64,000 nt of DNA. Source: Catenulispora rubra. Its GTDB lineage: Bacteria; Actinomycetota; Actinomycetes; Streptomycetales; Catenulisporaceae. The notes beneath the pieces were generated by a model. That model worked only from the letters and a program-made list of their open reading frames with translations, was not told the DNA's origin and did no database searches. Of the stretch, positions 52,515-60,758 are shown in pieces. Position 1 is the stretch's first letter. Each line of letters opens with the position of its first letter. Position numbers and translations under genes: made by a program. The stretch spans positions 1-64,000 of the forward strand of contig NZ_JAACYW010000007.1 of NCBI RefSeq assembly GCF_015356825.1, given 5' to 3'.

Positions 52515-53675
52515 ATGAAGGCGATCGTGGTGGGGGCGGGATTCGGGGGACTCACGGCCGCGGCGGGGCTGTTCCAGCGCGGGTGGGACGTGACGGTCGT
52601 CGAGCGGGCGCCGGAGCTGCGGCCGGTGGGCTCGGGCCTGGCTGTTGCGCCGAACGGGTTGCGGGCGCTGGACACGCTGGGAGCCGGCGACGCGGTGCGG
52701 AAGCTGGCGGCGTTCCAGGGGGACGCCGCGGTGACCCGCTCCGACGGCCGGGTGATTGCCCGCACCGCGAGCAAGGCCATCATCCGGCGGTTCGGGGACG
52801 CGGTGATCCCGGCGACCCGGTCCTCGGTGATGGACGTGATCTCCGGGCTGCTGCCTGCGGATACGTTCCGGTTGGGCGTCGAGGCCAAGGGGGTCGAGGC
52901 GGGCGGCGCTTCCCGGCGGCCGCGTCTGCTGACAGACTCCGGGCCGCTGGAAGCGGATCTGATCGTGGCCGCGGACGGAGTGAACTCGGTTCTTCGCAAG
53001 GCTCTGTTTCCGGAGCACCCCGGTGCCGTCTACAGCGGCACCACCGCGTGGCGCCTTCTCGTTCCCACGCCCAAGGGCGACTTTCTGCCCGGCGAGGTGT
53101 GGGGCGGCAGCCAGGTCTTCGGGATCACGCCCCTGGCCGACGGCCGGACGTATGCCTATGCCGCTGACTACGCCGAACCCGGCATCACTTATCCGGACGA
53201 GAGAGCTGAGCTGCTAAGGCGTTTCGGCGCCTGGCACTTCCCGGTCCCCCAACTCATCTCCGCAGCGGATCCCGAGACCGTTCTGCACAACGACATCTAC
53301 GAGATCGCCCAACCGTTGTCCGCGTACCACCGCGGTGCGGTCGCGATCCTCGGCGACGCGGCGCACGCCATGACGCCGCACCTGGGGCAGGGAGCGAATC
53401 AGGCCATGGAGGACGGCGTTACCTTGGCGGCGCTTGTGGGGCCGTCTCAGAGCTCTACAGAGGTCGTCACTGCGCTCGCGCAATACACCGCTCTGCGCGC
53501 CCCCAGAGGGGCGGACATGGTGCGCCGGTCGCATCGGATGGGTGCTCTGACCCAGAGCACGTCGCGGCCCAAGGAAGCGTTGCGGAACCTGGGGATGCGA
53601 CTCGCCGGGCGGCTCGTGCCGGATCTGGCGCTTCGGGCGATGGATCCGGTGGTCGCATGGCAGCCGCCTCAGTGA
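52515..53675 (+). CDS. FAD-dependent aromatic-ring-type monooxygenase
   Basis: 386 residues. FAD-binding GxGxxG (VVGAGFGGLTAAAGLFQRGWDVTVVERA), the DG motif VAADGVNSVLRK, and GD motif VAILGDAAHAMTPHLGQGANQAMEDGVTLA are those of PHBH-type class A flavin monooxygenases. It probably hydroxylates an aromatic or polyketide-like substrate, or inactivates an antibiotic such as tetracycline-like compounds. ATG 52515 with GAGGAG 6 bp upstream. Expression probably controlled by the divergent TetR. Confidence 0.88.
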   Translation: MKAIVVGAGFGGLTAAAGLFQRGWDVTVVERAPELRPVGSGLAVAPNGLRALDTLGAGDAVRKLAAFQGDAAVTRSDGRVIARTASKAIIRRFGDAVIPATRSSVMDVISGLLPADTFRLGVEAKGVEAGGASRRPRLLTDSGPLEADLIVAADGVNSVLRKALFPEHPGAVYSGTTAWRLLVPTPKGDFLPGEVWGGSQVFGITPLADGRTYAYAADYAEPGITYPDERAELLRRFGAWHFPVPQLISAADPETVLHNDIYEIAQPLSAYHRGAVAILGDAAHAMTPHLGQGANQAMEDGVTLAALVGPSQSSTEVVTALAQYTALRAPRGADMVRRSHRMGALTQSTSRPKEALRNLGMRLAGRLVPDLALRAMDPVVAWQPPQ

Positions 53676-53691
53676 CCGTAGGCTAGGCCGC

Positions 53692-54636
53692 ATGACCAAG
53701 AAAGCGTCGCCTCCCGTCCTGACTCGCTACGGCTTCCTGGGCCCGGCGGGGACGTTTACCGAGGCGGCGCTTCTTCGCGTTCCCGGGGCCCGGGAGGCGG
53801 AGCGGGTTCCGTACGAGTCCGTCCCGGCCGCGCTGGACGCGGTACGGCGCGGCGAGGTGGCGGGCGCGGTCGTCGCGTTCGAGAACTCGGTGGAGGGCGC
53901 GGTCCCGGCGACCCTCGACGACCTGTCCACCGAGGAACCGCCGCTGCACATCGTGCGGGAGATCCTGCTGCCGGTGGAGTTCGCGCTCATGGGGCGGCCC
54001 GACACGGCGCTCGCCGACATCAAGACGGTGTCGAGCCATCCGCACGCCTATCCGCAGTGCCGCCGCTGGCTGGCCGAGAACCTGCCGGACGCGCGCTGGG
54101 TCGCGGCGTCGTCCAACGCGGACGCGGCGCGGCTGGTCTCCGAAGGCGTGCACGACGCCGCCCTGGCGGGATCCTTCGCGGCGCCGTTCTACCGGCTCAC
54201 GCTGCTCGCGGAGAACATCCACGATGTGGAAGGGGCGGTCACCCGCTTCGTGATGGTGGTGCCGCCCGGCGCGCCGCCGGCCCGGACCGGTGCGGACAAG
54301 ACATCCCTCGCGGTGGTGCTGAGGGACAACCACCCCGGCGCGCTCCTTGAGATCCTTGAGGAGTTCGCGGTCCGGGGCGTGGACCTGATGCGGATCGAGT
54401 CGCGGCCCACGCGGTCGAAGCTGGGGACCTACTGGTTCTCCATCGACTGCGAGGGGCACCTCGACGACGCGCGGGTCGGGGAAGTGCTCACCGGCCTGCG
54501 GCGGGTCGCCGCCGAAGTCCGGTACCTCGGCAGCTACCCGCGCGCGGACGGCCTCGCCGCCGAGGTCCGCAGGGGGACCTCCGACGAGGACTTCCGCGAG
54601 GCCGCCGAGTGGTTGGCCGGCCTCAGGAACCGATGA
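53692..54636 (+). CDS. pheA: Prephenate dehydratase
   Basis: 314 residues. PDT domain begins YGFLGPAGTFTEAAL, with VPYESVPAALDAVRRGEVAGAVVAFENSVEGAV and the catalytic TRF motif (VTRFVMV). A C-terminal ACT domain follows with the phenylalanine-binding ESRP (MRIESRPTR). It makes phenylpyruvate and is feedback-inhibited by Phe. ATG 53692, 16 bp after the monooxygenase, so possibly co-transcribed. The 3' end overlaps the convergent J-domain gene by 14 bp. Confidence 0.95.
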   Translation: MTKKASPPVLTRYGFLGPAGTFTEAALLRVPGAREAERVPYESVPAALDAVRRGEVAGAVVAFENSVEGAVPATLDDLSTEEPPLHIVREILLPVEFALMGRPDTALADIKTVSSHPHAYPQCRRWLAENLPDARWVAASSNADAARLVSEGVHDAALAGSFAAPFYRLTLLAENIHDVEGAVTRFVMVVPPGAPPARTGADKTSLAVVLRDNHPGALLEILEEFAVRGVDLMRIESRPTRSKLGTYWFSIDCEGHLDDARVGEVLTGLRRVAAEVRYLGSYPRADGLAAEVRRGTSDEDFREAAEWLAGLRNR

Positions 54637-55453
54637 GCGAGTTCAGCAGGGCCTCCCGCTCGGAGATCGCCGTGTAGAGCTGCTCGGAGATGGAGCGCAG
54701 CGCGGTCAGCGAGTCGTACTGGTAGGCCGCGAGCACGTCCGCCATGGGGTTCTCCATCAGCGTCTGCCGCTCCAGCGCCAGCTCCGCCTGCTTCGCGCGC
54801 AGCCAGATCAGCCGGCCGCGCAGCCACAGTTCGCGCTGCGGGTTGTCCTTCGCCGGGCCCGAGGACGTCAGCGACCACTCCTCACTGAGCTTCTGGAGCC
54901 CGGGCAGGTCGTCCTTCTCGTAGGCGGCGTTCACGCGGGTGATGAAGGCGTGCCGGCGCGCGATCTCCGTCGGGTTCTGGACGAGGTCCGGGTGGGACCG
55001 GCGGGCCAGTTCCCGGTAGAGGCGCTGTGCGGTCTTGCTGGGCCGCACCGGCGTGTCGGGGTCCGGCTTGGGTGCCGCGGGCTCCTCGCGGGGCCTGCGC
55101 GGCGTCTCGGACTGCTCTGAGCCTTCCTCCTCGTCGTCGAGCAGGCCGGCGTTCGCGGCGGCGAACAACATCGGGTCTTCGCCGTCCACGCGGGCCCGGG
55201 CCTCCACCGCACGGCGGATGGCTTCGGGGTCGCCGGTCATGGCGGCTTCGGTCTCGGCGGTGAGCGCGTCCAGTTCGTCCAGCCGGCCGTACAACGGGCC
55301 CAGCTGGATCTGGTGCAGCCGGGTGAACTGGTCCAACTCGGCACGCAGCGACTCGACGGCCACCTGCGTGTCGAGCAGGGCCGTCTCGGCCACCACGACG
55401 GCGTCTTCCAGATTCTGGAACAACGGCTCACTCATTGCCTGGGCAGTCTCCAC
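54623..55453 (-). CDS. J-domain protein with coiled-coil N-terminus (unknown role)
   Basis: 276 residues. A coiled-coil N-terminus (ALLDTQVAVESLRAELDQFTRLH... LDALTAETEAAM), an acidic/Pro linker, then a DnaJ-like J domain (RLYRELARRSHPDLVQNPTEIARRHAFITRVNAAYEKDDL) containing the HPD tripeptide, and another helical C-terminal part (RLIWLRAKQAELALERQTLMENP). Probably a specialised DnaK co-chaperone. GTG 55453 has AGGA 6 bp upstream; ATG 55435 is a second possibility. Confidence 0.8.
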   Translation of the reverse strand: METAQAMSEPLFQNLEDAVVVAETALLDTQVAVESLRAELDQFTRLHQIQLGPLYGRLDELDALTAETEAAMTGDPEAIRRAVEARARVDGEDPMLFAAANAGLLDDEEEGSEQSETPRRPREEPAAPKPDPDTPVRPSKTAQRLYRELARRSHPDLVQNPTEIARRHAFITRVNAAYEKDDLPGLQKLSEEWSLTSSGPAKDNPQRELWLRGRLIWLRAKQAELALERQTLMENPMADVLAAYQYDSLTALRSISEQLYTAISEREALLNSLIGS

Positions 55454-55552
55454 GGTTGGTCCTCACAGATGTACTCAGGGCACTGCGGCAGAGAGGGTAC
55501 AGGAGCGACAAGGGGTGACGGCTCCGTCTTCGGGCGTACTGTGGTGCGCAGG

Positions 55553-56317
55553 ATGATCGACCTTAACGCAGATCTGGGCGAAGGCTTCGGCCGTTGGCGG
55601 CTCGGAGACGATGACGCCCTGCTGGAGCTGGTCACCAGCGCCAACGTCGCCTGCGGCTTCCACGCCGGCGATCCCTCCACCATGCGCCGGGTCTGTGCGG
55701 CGGCCATCGGCCGCGGTGTACGGGTCGGTGCCCAGGTCGGCTACCGTGACCTGGCCGGCTTCGGCCGCCGCGACATCGAGTACGACCCCCACGAGCTGGC
55801 TGACGATGTGCTCTTTCAGATCGGTGCCCTGGACGCCTTCGCCAGAGCAGCCGGCGACCGGGTGCGCTACGTGAAGCCGCACGGGGCCCTGTACAACCGT
55901 ATCGTGCACGACGCGGTCCAAGCCGAGGCGGTCGTCCGCGCGGTGGTGGCATTCTCCTCCGCCTACGACGTCCAGATCCCGGTCCTGGGCCTTCCCGGCT
56001 CAGTATTCCTTGAACTGGCAACCACCGCAGGCCTTCCGACCGTAGCGGAAGCCTTCACCGACCGCGCCTACACGGCCCAGGGAACCCTGGTCCCCCGCTC
56101 GACCCCGGGCTCAGTCCTGACGGAGCCCGACGAAGTCGCGGGCCGCGCGGTGGAAATGGCCGTGTCCGGCACGGTCGTGGCGATCGACGGAACGATGGTG
56201 AACGTCGCGGCGCGATCGCTGTGCGTGCACGGGGATTCGCCGTCCGCGGTCGCCCTGGCATCCGCGGTACGCGACGGACTACGGTCGGTGGGCGTCGAGG
56301 TCGGCGCGTTCACGTGA
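55553..56317 (+). CDS. pxpA: 5-oxoprolinase subunit A (LamB/YcsF family)
   Basis: 254 residues, full LamB/YcsF length. Characteristic N-terminus IDLNADLGEGFGRWRLGDDDALLELVTSANVACGFHAGDP, then VRVGAQVGYRDLAGFGRR, YVKPHGALYNRI and LGLPGSVFLEL. PxpA works with PxpBC in ATP-dependent hydrolysis of 5-oxoproline, but no pxpB or pxpC is nearby. ATG 55553 follows a TACTGT -10-like box by 9 bp, suggesting a leaderless or short-leader mRNA. Confidence 0.9.
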   Translation: MIDLNADLGEGFGRWRLGDDDALLELVTSANVACGFHAGDPSTMRRVCAAAIGRGVRVGAQVGYRDLAGFGRRDIEYDPHELADDVLFQIGALDAFARAAGDRVRYVKPHGALYNRIVHDAVQAEAVVRAVVAFSSAYDVQIPVLGLPGSVFLELATTAGLPTVAEAFTDRAYTAQGTLVPRSTPGSVLTEPDEVAGRAVEMAVSGTVVAIDGTMVNVAARSLCVHGDSPSAVALASAVRDGLRSVGVEVGAFT

Positions 56318-56431
56318 GCACGGCGGGCTGTTGAGGCGTGGCGGACGACTTGCCACGCACAAGATCGATTATCTGCATACGAGGACTGAGTTCGCTCCTG
56401 CCCTGGTGGCTTTGGTGGTAGGTCTTGTTCA

Positions 56432-56496
56432 GCCGACCATCCGGCGACGGGGGGATATCCCGTGACCGGGCCGGGATCCGCATCCGGATGGTCGGC
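56432..56496. repeat. Long inverted repeat between convergent genes
   Basis: GCCGACCATCCGG (56432-56444) and its perfect complement CCGGATGGTCGGC (56484-56496) enclose 39 nt containing GGGATATCCC. It is placed where a terminator for pxpA and the convergent gene would be expected, though the loop is large. Confidence 0.65.
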
Positions 56497-56517
56497 GGCT
56501 GGTGTTGACGCGAGGTG

Positions 56518-57756
56518 TCAGGTCGCCGTGCCGGACTGGCCGCGTGGCGGGTTCATGTATGCGCCGAGTGTGGCCCGGGCCAGTGAGGATTGTGCGCGGG
56601 AGAGAAAGCGCGAGCCGGGGCTGGAGCCGGGCTCAGAATCCTTCTCGGAGTCGCCATCGGGTTTGGGCTTGGGCTGGGGGTTCGAGTCGGTTCGCTGGCG
56701 TGGGACGCGCGGTTGGATCTGCGGCCGATCCGGATTCGGCATGGCGATGGCGACGGGCACTACGAAAGCCGACACCTTCGCCGGGCCGGGATCGATCGTT
56801 GTTGGGATGGCGATTGCGGCTGGCGGGGCCGGGTTCGCACCAGTGGGCGGTGTCGCAGCGGTGGACGTGGCTGGCGCGGCGGTAGGCGCGGCCGGGTTCG
56901 CACCGATGGGTGCTACGAAAGCCGGTTTGTTTGCCAGGCCGGTGTCGGTGGGCGGTTTCGCAGTGGTGGATATGGCTGGCGCGGCGGAGTCTGCCGTGGT
57001 GTCGGCAGTGGTCCGGCCCGAGATGCTTGGCGCTGCGGAAGATTGGGCGGCTGGCCGGGCTTCCGGAGATGGCGCGGCAGAGGCGGGCGTGGTTTCGGCG
57101 GCACGGTGCCGCGGGGCGCTTGGCGCTGTGGTCTCTGTTGAGCGGGTATCAGGCGCGGGCACTTCCGCTGTCGCCGCGGTGTCGGCGTTTGTGTCGGAGC
57201 TCGGCGCAGCGTTTGTGTTCAAGCTGGCGGTGTCATTCGGGAGGCTTGGCTCAGTGGCGTCCGTAGGGCCAGCGTTAGGCGCCAGCCTTTCCGTCGGCGC
57301 CGAGGTAGCGACGGCGGCGCTGTCCTCCTCGACGATGCTGAGCAGCAGCTCCGGCGTCGGTCGCAGGGTGTCGGGGTGGATCCAGCCCTGCTTGACGGCT
57401 TCCTGCTGGCAGCCGGTGCGGGAGCGGCCGTGGGCCAGGGAGATGGTCTTCCAGCTCTCGCCGGCGCGGACGCGGCGGAGGAGGTCTGTGCGCTCCTCGT
57501 CGGTCCAGCGGGTGCCGTGTTTGGGCCACTGGGCCTTGCGGCGGGCGGTTTCGGGGTTGGGTTGTTTGGCGAACCAGGTGATGGAGCGGAGTTGGCCCTG
57601 GGCGGCCACGTAGACGACGTCGCCTTGGTGGTGGAAGACGAGTTGGTCGTCGTGGAACTCGACGCCGTCGGCGGGGATCATCAGTTGGGCGCCCGGGGTG
57701 GTGTCGGGGGCGGCTATGAGTTCCGCGCGGAGCCAGGGTTGGGTGTAGGTGGTCAT
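56518..57756 (-). CDS. Myb/SANT-like DNA-binding protein with long disordered Pro/Ala/Thr tail (unknown)
   Basis: 412 residues. The N-terminus (1-60) looks like a small beta domain (GVEFHDDQLVFHHQGDVVYVAAQGQLRSITWF). Around 75-125 lies a helix-turn-helix resembling SANT/GcrA-type domains: RWTDEERTDLLRRVRAGESWKTISLAHGRSRTGCQQEAVKQGW. Everything after about 150 is Ala/Pro/Thr/Ser-rich, with degenerate repeats of NKPAFVAPIGANP and PPTGANPAPP types, likely disordered. ATG 57756 with GAGGGGG 3 bp upstream. I do not recognise the family as a whole; the N-terminal half suggests DNA binding. Confidence 0.7.
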   Translation of the reverse strand: MTTYTQPWLRAELIAAPDTTPGAQLMIPADGVEFHDDQLVFHHQGDVVYVAAQGQLRSITWFAKQPNPETARRKAQWPKHGTRWTDEERTDLLRRVRAGESWKTISLAHGRSRTGCQQEAVKQGWIHPDTLRPTPELLLSIVEEDSAAVATSAPTERLAPNAGPTDATEPSLPNDTASLNTNAAPSSDTNADTAATAEVPAPDTRSTETTAPSAPRHRAAETTPASAAPSPEARPAAQSSAAPSISGRTTADTTADSAAPAISTTAKPPTDTGLANKPAFVAPIGANPAAPTAAPATSTAATPPTGANPAPPAAIAIPTTIDPGPAKVSAFVVPVAIAMPNPDRPQIQPRVPRQRTDSNPQPKPKPDGDSEKDSEPGSSPGSRFLSRAQSSLARATLGAYMNPPRGQSGTAT

Positions 57757-57843
57757 TGTTCCCCCTCTGTGGTGGTTTGGAGCTTGTTTCACCAGGGTGA
57801 CAGAGGGGTCTGACAGGTTATAGGGCGTTTCGGGTGATGCGGG

Positions 57844-57857
57844 ATAAGACGTCTTAT
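57844..57857. promoter_or_regulatory. 14-bp perfect palindrome upstream of the SANT-like gene
   Basis: ATAAGACGTCTTAT, AT-rich in a GC-rich context, lies 88 bp before the start of the leftward gene and 2 bp from the end of the LapA-like gene. It could be an operator. Confidence 0.45.
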
Positions 57858-57858
57858 A

Positions 57859-58137
57859 TTACCGCTCGTGCTTCTGGCGCTTCTTGGCGCGGGTGCGGGT
57901 CAGCAGGAGGCTGGTCAGCATGCCGGCGAGGAAGGTGCCCGCCAGGGTCAGCCACATGGGGCTGGTCACCGTCGCCACCCAGAAGGTGATGCTGGCCTTG
58001 TGGGTGTTGGCCAGGATGAACCAGATCGCCACCACGGCGATGACGATGCCGCCGATCATGCGGGAGCGCTGGGCTTTGTCGGCCGCGGTGCGCGGAGCTT
58101 GCGGGGCCGGTGGGGGCTGCGGCGCTTCGGTCGTCAT
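57859..58137 (-). CDS. LapA-like (DUF1049) small membrane protein
   Basis: 92 residues. Pro-rich head, then helix 1 (IGGIVIAVVAIWFILANTHKASITFWVATV, containing the LapA-type NT/ITFW), and helix 2 (LTLAGTFLAGMLTSLLLTRTR) with a basic tail. The ATG at 58137 follows AGAGG 8 bp upstream. Function uncertain; LapA/DUF1049 proteins are associated with envelope assembly in other bacteria. Confidence 0.78.
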   Translation of the reverse strand: MTTEAPQPPPAPQAPRTAADKAQRSRMIGGIVIAVVAIWFILANTHKASITFWVATVTSPMWLTLAGTFLAGMLTSLLLTRTRAKKRQKHER

Positions 58138-58217
58138 GTCCGGGCCTCTTACCGGGGCCGGGGTTCGGGAACCGTGCGTTGCCCCGAACAGGGGACAGGG
58201 GACTGTCGCGGGGACCG

Positions 58218-58790
58218 TCAGCGGCCGTTGAGGGAGAAGACCACTGAGCCGAAGGCCACCTCGTCGCCGGGGTGGACGGCGGTGGGCGCCGTGATGCGCC
58301 AGCCGTTGACCCGGGTGCCGTTGGTGGAGTCCAGGTCGACCAGGAACCAGCCGGCCGGGGAGCGGCGGAACTCGGCGTGGTAGCGGGACACCGTGGTGTC
58401 GAACAGCTGGAGGTCGCACTCGGGCATGCGGCCGATGCGCAGGATGCCCTGGGGTCCGCCGCCGGGCAGGGACAGGCGCGGCAGGGAGGGGCCGCGCCAG
58501 GCCGCCTTGACCTTGAAGCGGAAGTGCGCGACGGCCGACACCGCGTTCACCACGCGCTGGCCGAAGCCCGGCTCCTCGGCCGGGATCGGCAGGTCGGAGA
58601 CGAGCTGGGTCAGCTCGGTGTGCGACCGCACCGCCAGGGCCCGGTCGATGCGCCGGGCGAACGTGTCGCCGGACAGCCGGCCGGCCTCGGCGCCGGCGGC
58701 CAGAGCCTCGATGGCGTCGTCGCGCTCGGCATCAGACGGCCGATGGTCCGGTGGCTGCCACGCCCCGTTCCCGAACGAAGGACCTCCCAT
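58218..58790 (-). CDS. DUF1707-FHA domain protein
   Basis: 190 residues. The N-terminal DUF1707 motif (PSDAERDDAIEALAAGAEAGRLSGDTFARRIDRALAVRSHTELTQLVSDLP) is common in actinobacterial membrane-associated and regulatory proteins. The C-terminal FHA domain (GILRIGRMPECDLQLFDTTVSRYHAEFRRSPAGWFLVDLDSTNGTRVNG) has the conserved GR, SRYH and NGT residues that bind phosphothreonine. It likely reads signals from Ser/Thr kinases. ATG at 58790 chosen over a TTG start at 58805. Confidence 0.88.
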   Translation of the reverse strand: MGGPSFGNGAWQPPDHRPSDAERDDAIEALAAGAEAGRLSGDTFARRIDRALAVRSHTELTQLVSDLPIPAEEPGFGQRVVNAVSAVAHFRFKVKAAWRGPSLPRLSLPGGGPQGILRIGRMPECDLQLFDTTVSRYHAEFRRSPAGWFLVDLDSTNGTRVNGWRITAPTAVHPGDEVAFGSVVFSLNGR

Positions 58791-58856
58791 GGAGCGATTG
58801 TCCAATGTCGGCGGATCGGGTGTCCAGCAAGACCGCGGGGGTGCTCGAACCCTGTG

Positions 58857-60134
58857 TCACCCCCGGGGGTCCGCCACCTGCCCGAAGAACAGGATCTGGC
58901 CCGTCACGGTGTCCCGGATGAGGAAGAGGAAAGGCCGGTCGACATGCATTTCCGTGGTCTGGACCGGAGCCGCGGCGGCGCCGGCCACCACCGTGACGCC
59001 CGAGGCCGCGGCCGCGGTGGTGCCGTCCTCGTCCACGGCGACATGGGTCTTCTGCACGACCACGCCGACGTGGAGTGGCTCGGCCTTGGCCGGGATGCCG
59101 CTGAGGTCCGCCGCGTTCGGGTCGAACACCGAGGTCATGCCGAGGCTCTTCAACGCCGATCCCAGCTCACGGCTGGTGTCGAAGCTGAACTTCGGAAGTT
59201 GCAGGTCCACCGGCGCCGGTGCGGCCGCACCGGTCATCGCGGTCAGCTCGTCGGCAGTGAGCGACTTGCGGAAGCTGTCGAAGGAGCCGGCGGCCGGGAG
59301 CAGGATGCCCATCGCCAGGTGGTTCTGCTCATACGGCAGCTCCGCGTACTGCCATCCGCTGCCTTGCGCGTACGCGTAGCTGGTCTCGTTGCTCATCATC
59401 GAGACGTTCGCGGTGGTGCCGTTCACCAGGGTGAATGGTCTGTCTGCGGTCTCGCTCTTCTTGAAGGTATCGGCCCACTTCGCCTTGAGGTACAGGGCAT
59501 CGGTGAGCGCGAGCCGAGTGTCTGCGGACATGGACCCGGGGCCGAAGAGATCCTTGATGAGTCCGTTCGTCTGATCCTCGACCGTCTTGTTGATCGTCTG
59601 GCGCGCGGCATCGGGATCGGTGAAGTCGGTCTCGCGGATGCCGGCGTCGAAGGCCGAGGCCAGCGCCTGTAGGTACGACGGCTGAATCGCGTATCCCTGC
59701 TGCGTCCACACGGTGTCGTACTGCTGGAGCTCCGCCTTGTCGGTGAGCTCGCGCTGCACGGTCGCCGAGTCCAGGGCGCCGAGAGCGTTCGCGAACTGGT
59801 CGGCGGACATGGTGGTGTGCATGGTCTTGGCCATCTGGGCCTCGGTCTGCCCCTTGGCGCCGGGCAACAGCATCGTCAGCACGCCGGCCAGGCTGGTCGG
59901 CGAGATCATGACGTTCCCCTCGCCGTCGGCGACGGAGTGGAAGACGTCAATGCCGAAGGCGTTCACACTGGCCGAGGCGGCGCTCAGGTCGCCCTGCCCG
60001 ACGGTCGCTCGTGCGGCGTCCGTGCGCACCAGCGAGGCGTTTCCCTTTCCCTGCGCGGCGCCGCCGGAGGACGAGCACGCCGTCAGAGCGGCGAGGGACG
60101 CGGCGGCGATCGCGGCTATCTGCTTGCGTGGCAT
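58857..60134 (-). CDS. Serpin-family protease inhibitor, lipoprotein
   Basis: 425 residues. A lipoprotein signal peptide ends at LTAC (about residue 20), so it should be exposed outside the membrane. The serpin fold follows: NVMISPTSLAGVLTMLLPGAKGQTEAQM, FTDPDAARQTINKTVEDQTNGLI, LALTDALYLKAKWADTF, ELPYEQNHLAMGILLP, VQKTHVAVDEDGTTAAAASG and RPFLFLIRDTVTGQILFFGQVADP. The hinge DEDGTTAAAAS matches the inhibitory consensus, so it should trap serine or cysteine proteases. ATG at 60134, divergent from a Lys/Glu-rich protein. Confidence 0.92.
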   Translation of the reverse strand: MPRKQIAAIAAASLAALTACSSSGGAAQGKGNASLVRTDAARATVGQGDLSAASASVNAFGIDVFHSVADGEGNVMISPTSLAGVLTMLLPGAKGQTEAQMAKTMHTTMSADQFANALGALDSATVQRELTDKAELQQYDTVWTQQGYAIQPSYLQALASAFDAGIRETDFTDPDAARQTINKTVEDQTNGLIKDLFGPGSMSADTRLALTDALYLKAKWADTFKKSETADRPFTLVNGTTANVSMMSNETSYAYAQGSGWQYAELPYEQNHLAMGILLPAAGSFDSFRKSLTADELTAMTGAAAPAPVDLQLPKFSFDTSRELGSALKSLGMTSVFDPNAADLSGIPAKAEPLHVGVVVQKTHVAVDEDGTTAAAASGVTVVAGAAAAPVQTTEMHVDRPFLFLIRDTVTGQILFFGQVADPRG

Positions 60135-60214
60135 GCGGATTGGACGCAGGCCGGGCCGGTTCGGTTTCGTCCCGGTGGGGGTGACCGTGTCCGGAGTCGA
60201 TCGTTGAAACGTTC

Positions 60215-60754
60215 ATGAACGCGATGACCGTGCCCCCGATGGCTCCCCCGGCGATGCCCCAGAACCAGGATCAGGAAGTATCCGAGGAAGTCGTTGACAT
60301 TCCGCAGCAGTCGGACGCCGGACAGTCGGCGCGGAGCGCTGAGGAGGTGCCCGCGGATGTCGCCGCCGGATCGGATCCCGAGGCGGAGTCCGAAACGGAT
60401 CCCGACACGGAGCCGGCCGGCGAGGTCGGCGATGTCGTCGAGGACAAGGGCGAGAAGGAAGAGAAAGAGGACAAGGACGAGAAGAAGGCGGCGGCCAAGC
60501 CGAAGCGCAAGAGCGCCCCGCGCAAGGCCGCCGGCGCCTCCAAGTCCCTGGTCGTCCTCAAGGAGGGCCGGGTCCAGTACGCCGACGCCGACGCGGTCGT
60601 CGTGGTGGACCTCGACGAGGCCGCCTCCCCCGACACCGACGTGCACGACGTCCTGGACCGCCTCACCGAGCTGCGGGAGGCGGCCGAGTCGCCGGCCAAG
60701 GCCGACGCGGTCAGGGCCCTGACGGACCTGATCCAGGAGAAGGCTCTCGGCTAG
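60215..60754 (+). CDS. Hypothetical charged protein (unknown)
   Basis: 179 residues. Residues 1-75 are acidic (EEVPADVAAGSDPEAESETDPDTEPAG), about 76-105 are Lys/Glu-rich (EDKGEKEEKEDKDEKKAAAKPKRKSAPRKAAG), and the C-terminal ~70 residues (LVVLKEGRVQYADADAVVVVDLDEAASPDTDVHDVLDRLTEL) look like a small folded domain. No known family recognised. The ATG at 60215 lies inside the palindrome GTTCATGAAC (60211-60220). Divergent from the serpin gene. Confidence 0.65.
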   Translation: MNAMTVPPMAPPAMPQNQDQEVSEEVVDIPQQSDAGQSARSAEEVPADVAAGSDPEAESETDPDTEPAGEVGDVVEDKGEKEEKEDKDEKKAAAKPKRKSAPRKAAGASKSLVVLKEGRVQYADADAVVVVDLDEAASPDTDVHDVLDRLTELREAAESPAKADAVRALTDLIQEKALG

Positions 60755-60758
60755 CGGA

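Noticed and set aside
53467-54459. Minus-strand frames opposite pheA (for example 53683-54459)
   Set aside because: Shadow of pheA, which carries PDT and ACT motifs on the plus strand.
60211-60220. 10-bp palindrome GTTCATGAAC over the start of the charged hypothetical protein
   Set aside because: Short symmetry is common by chance and includes the start codon; no copies or regulator nearby to support an operator.
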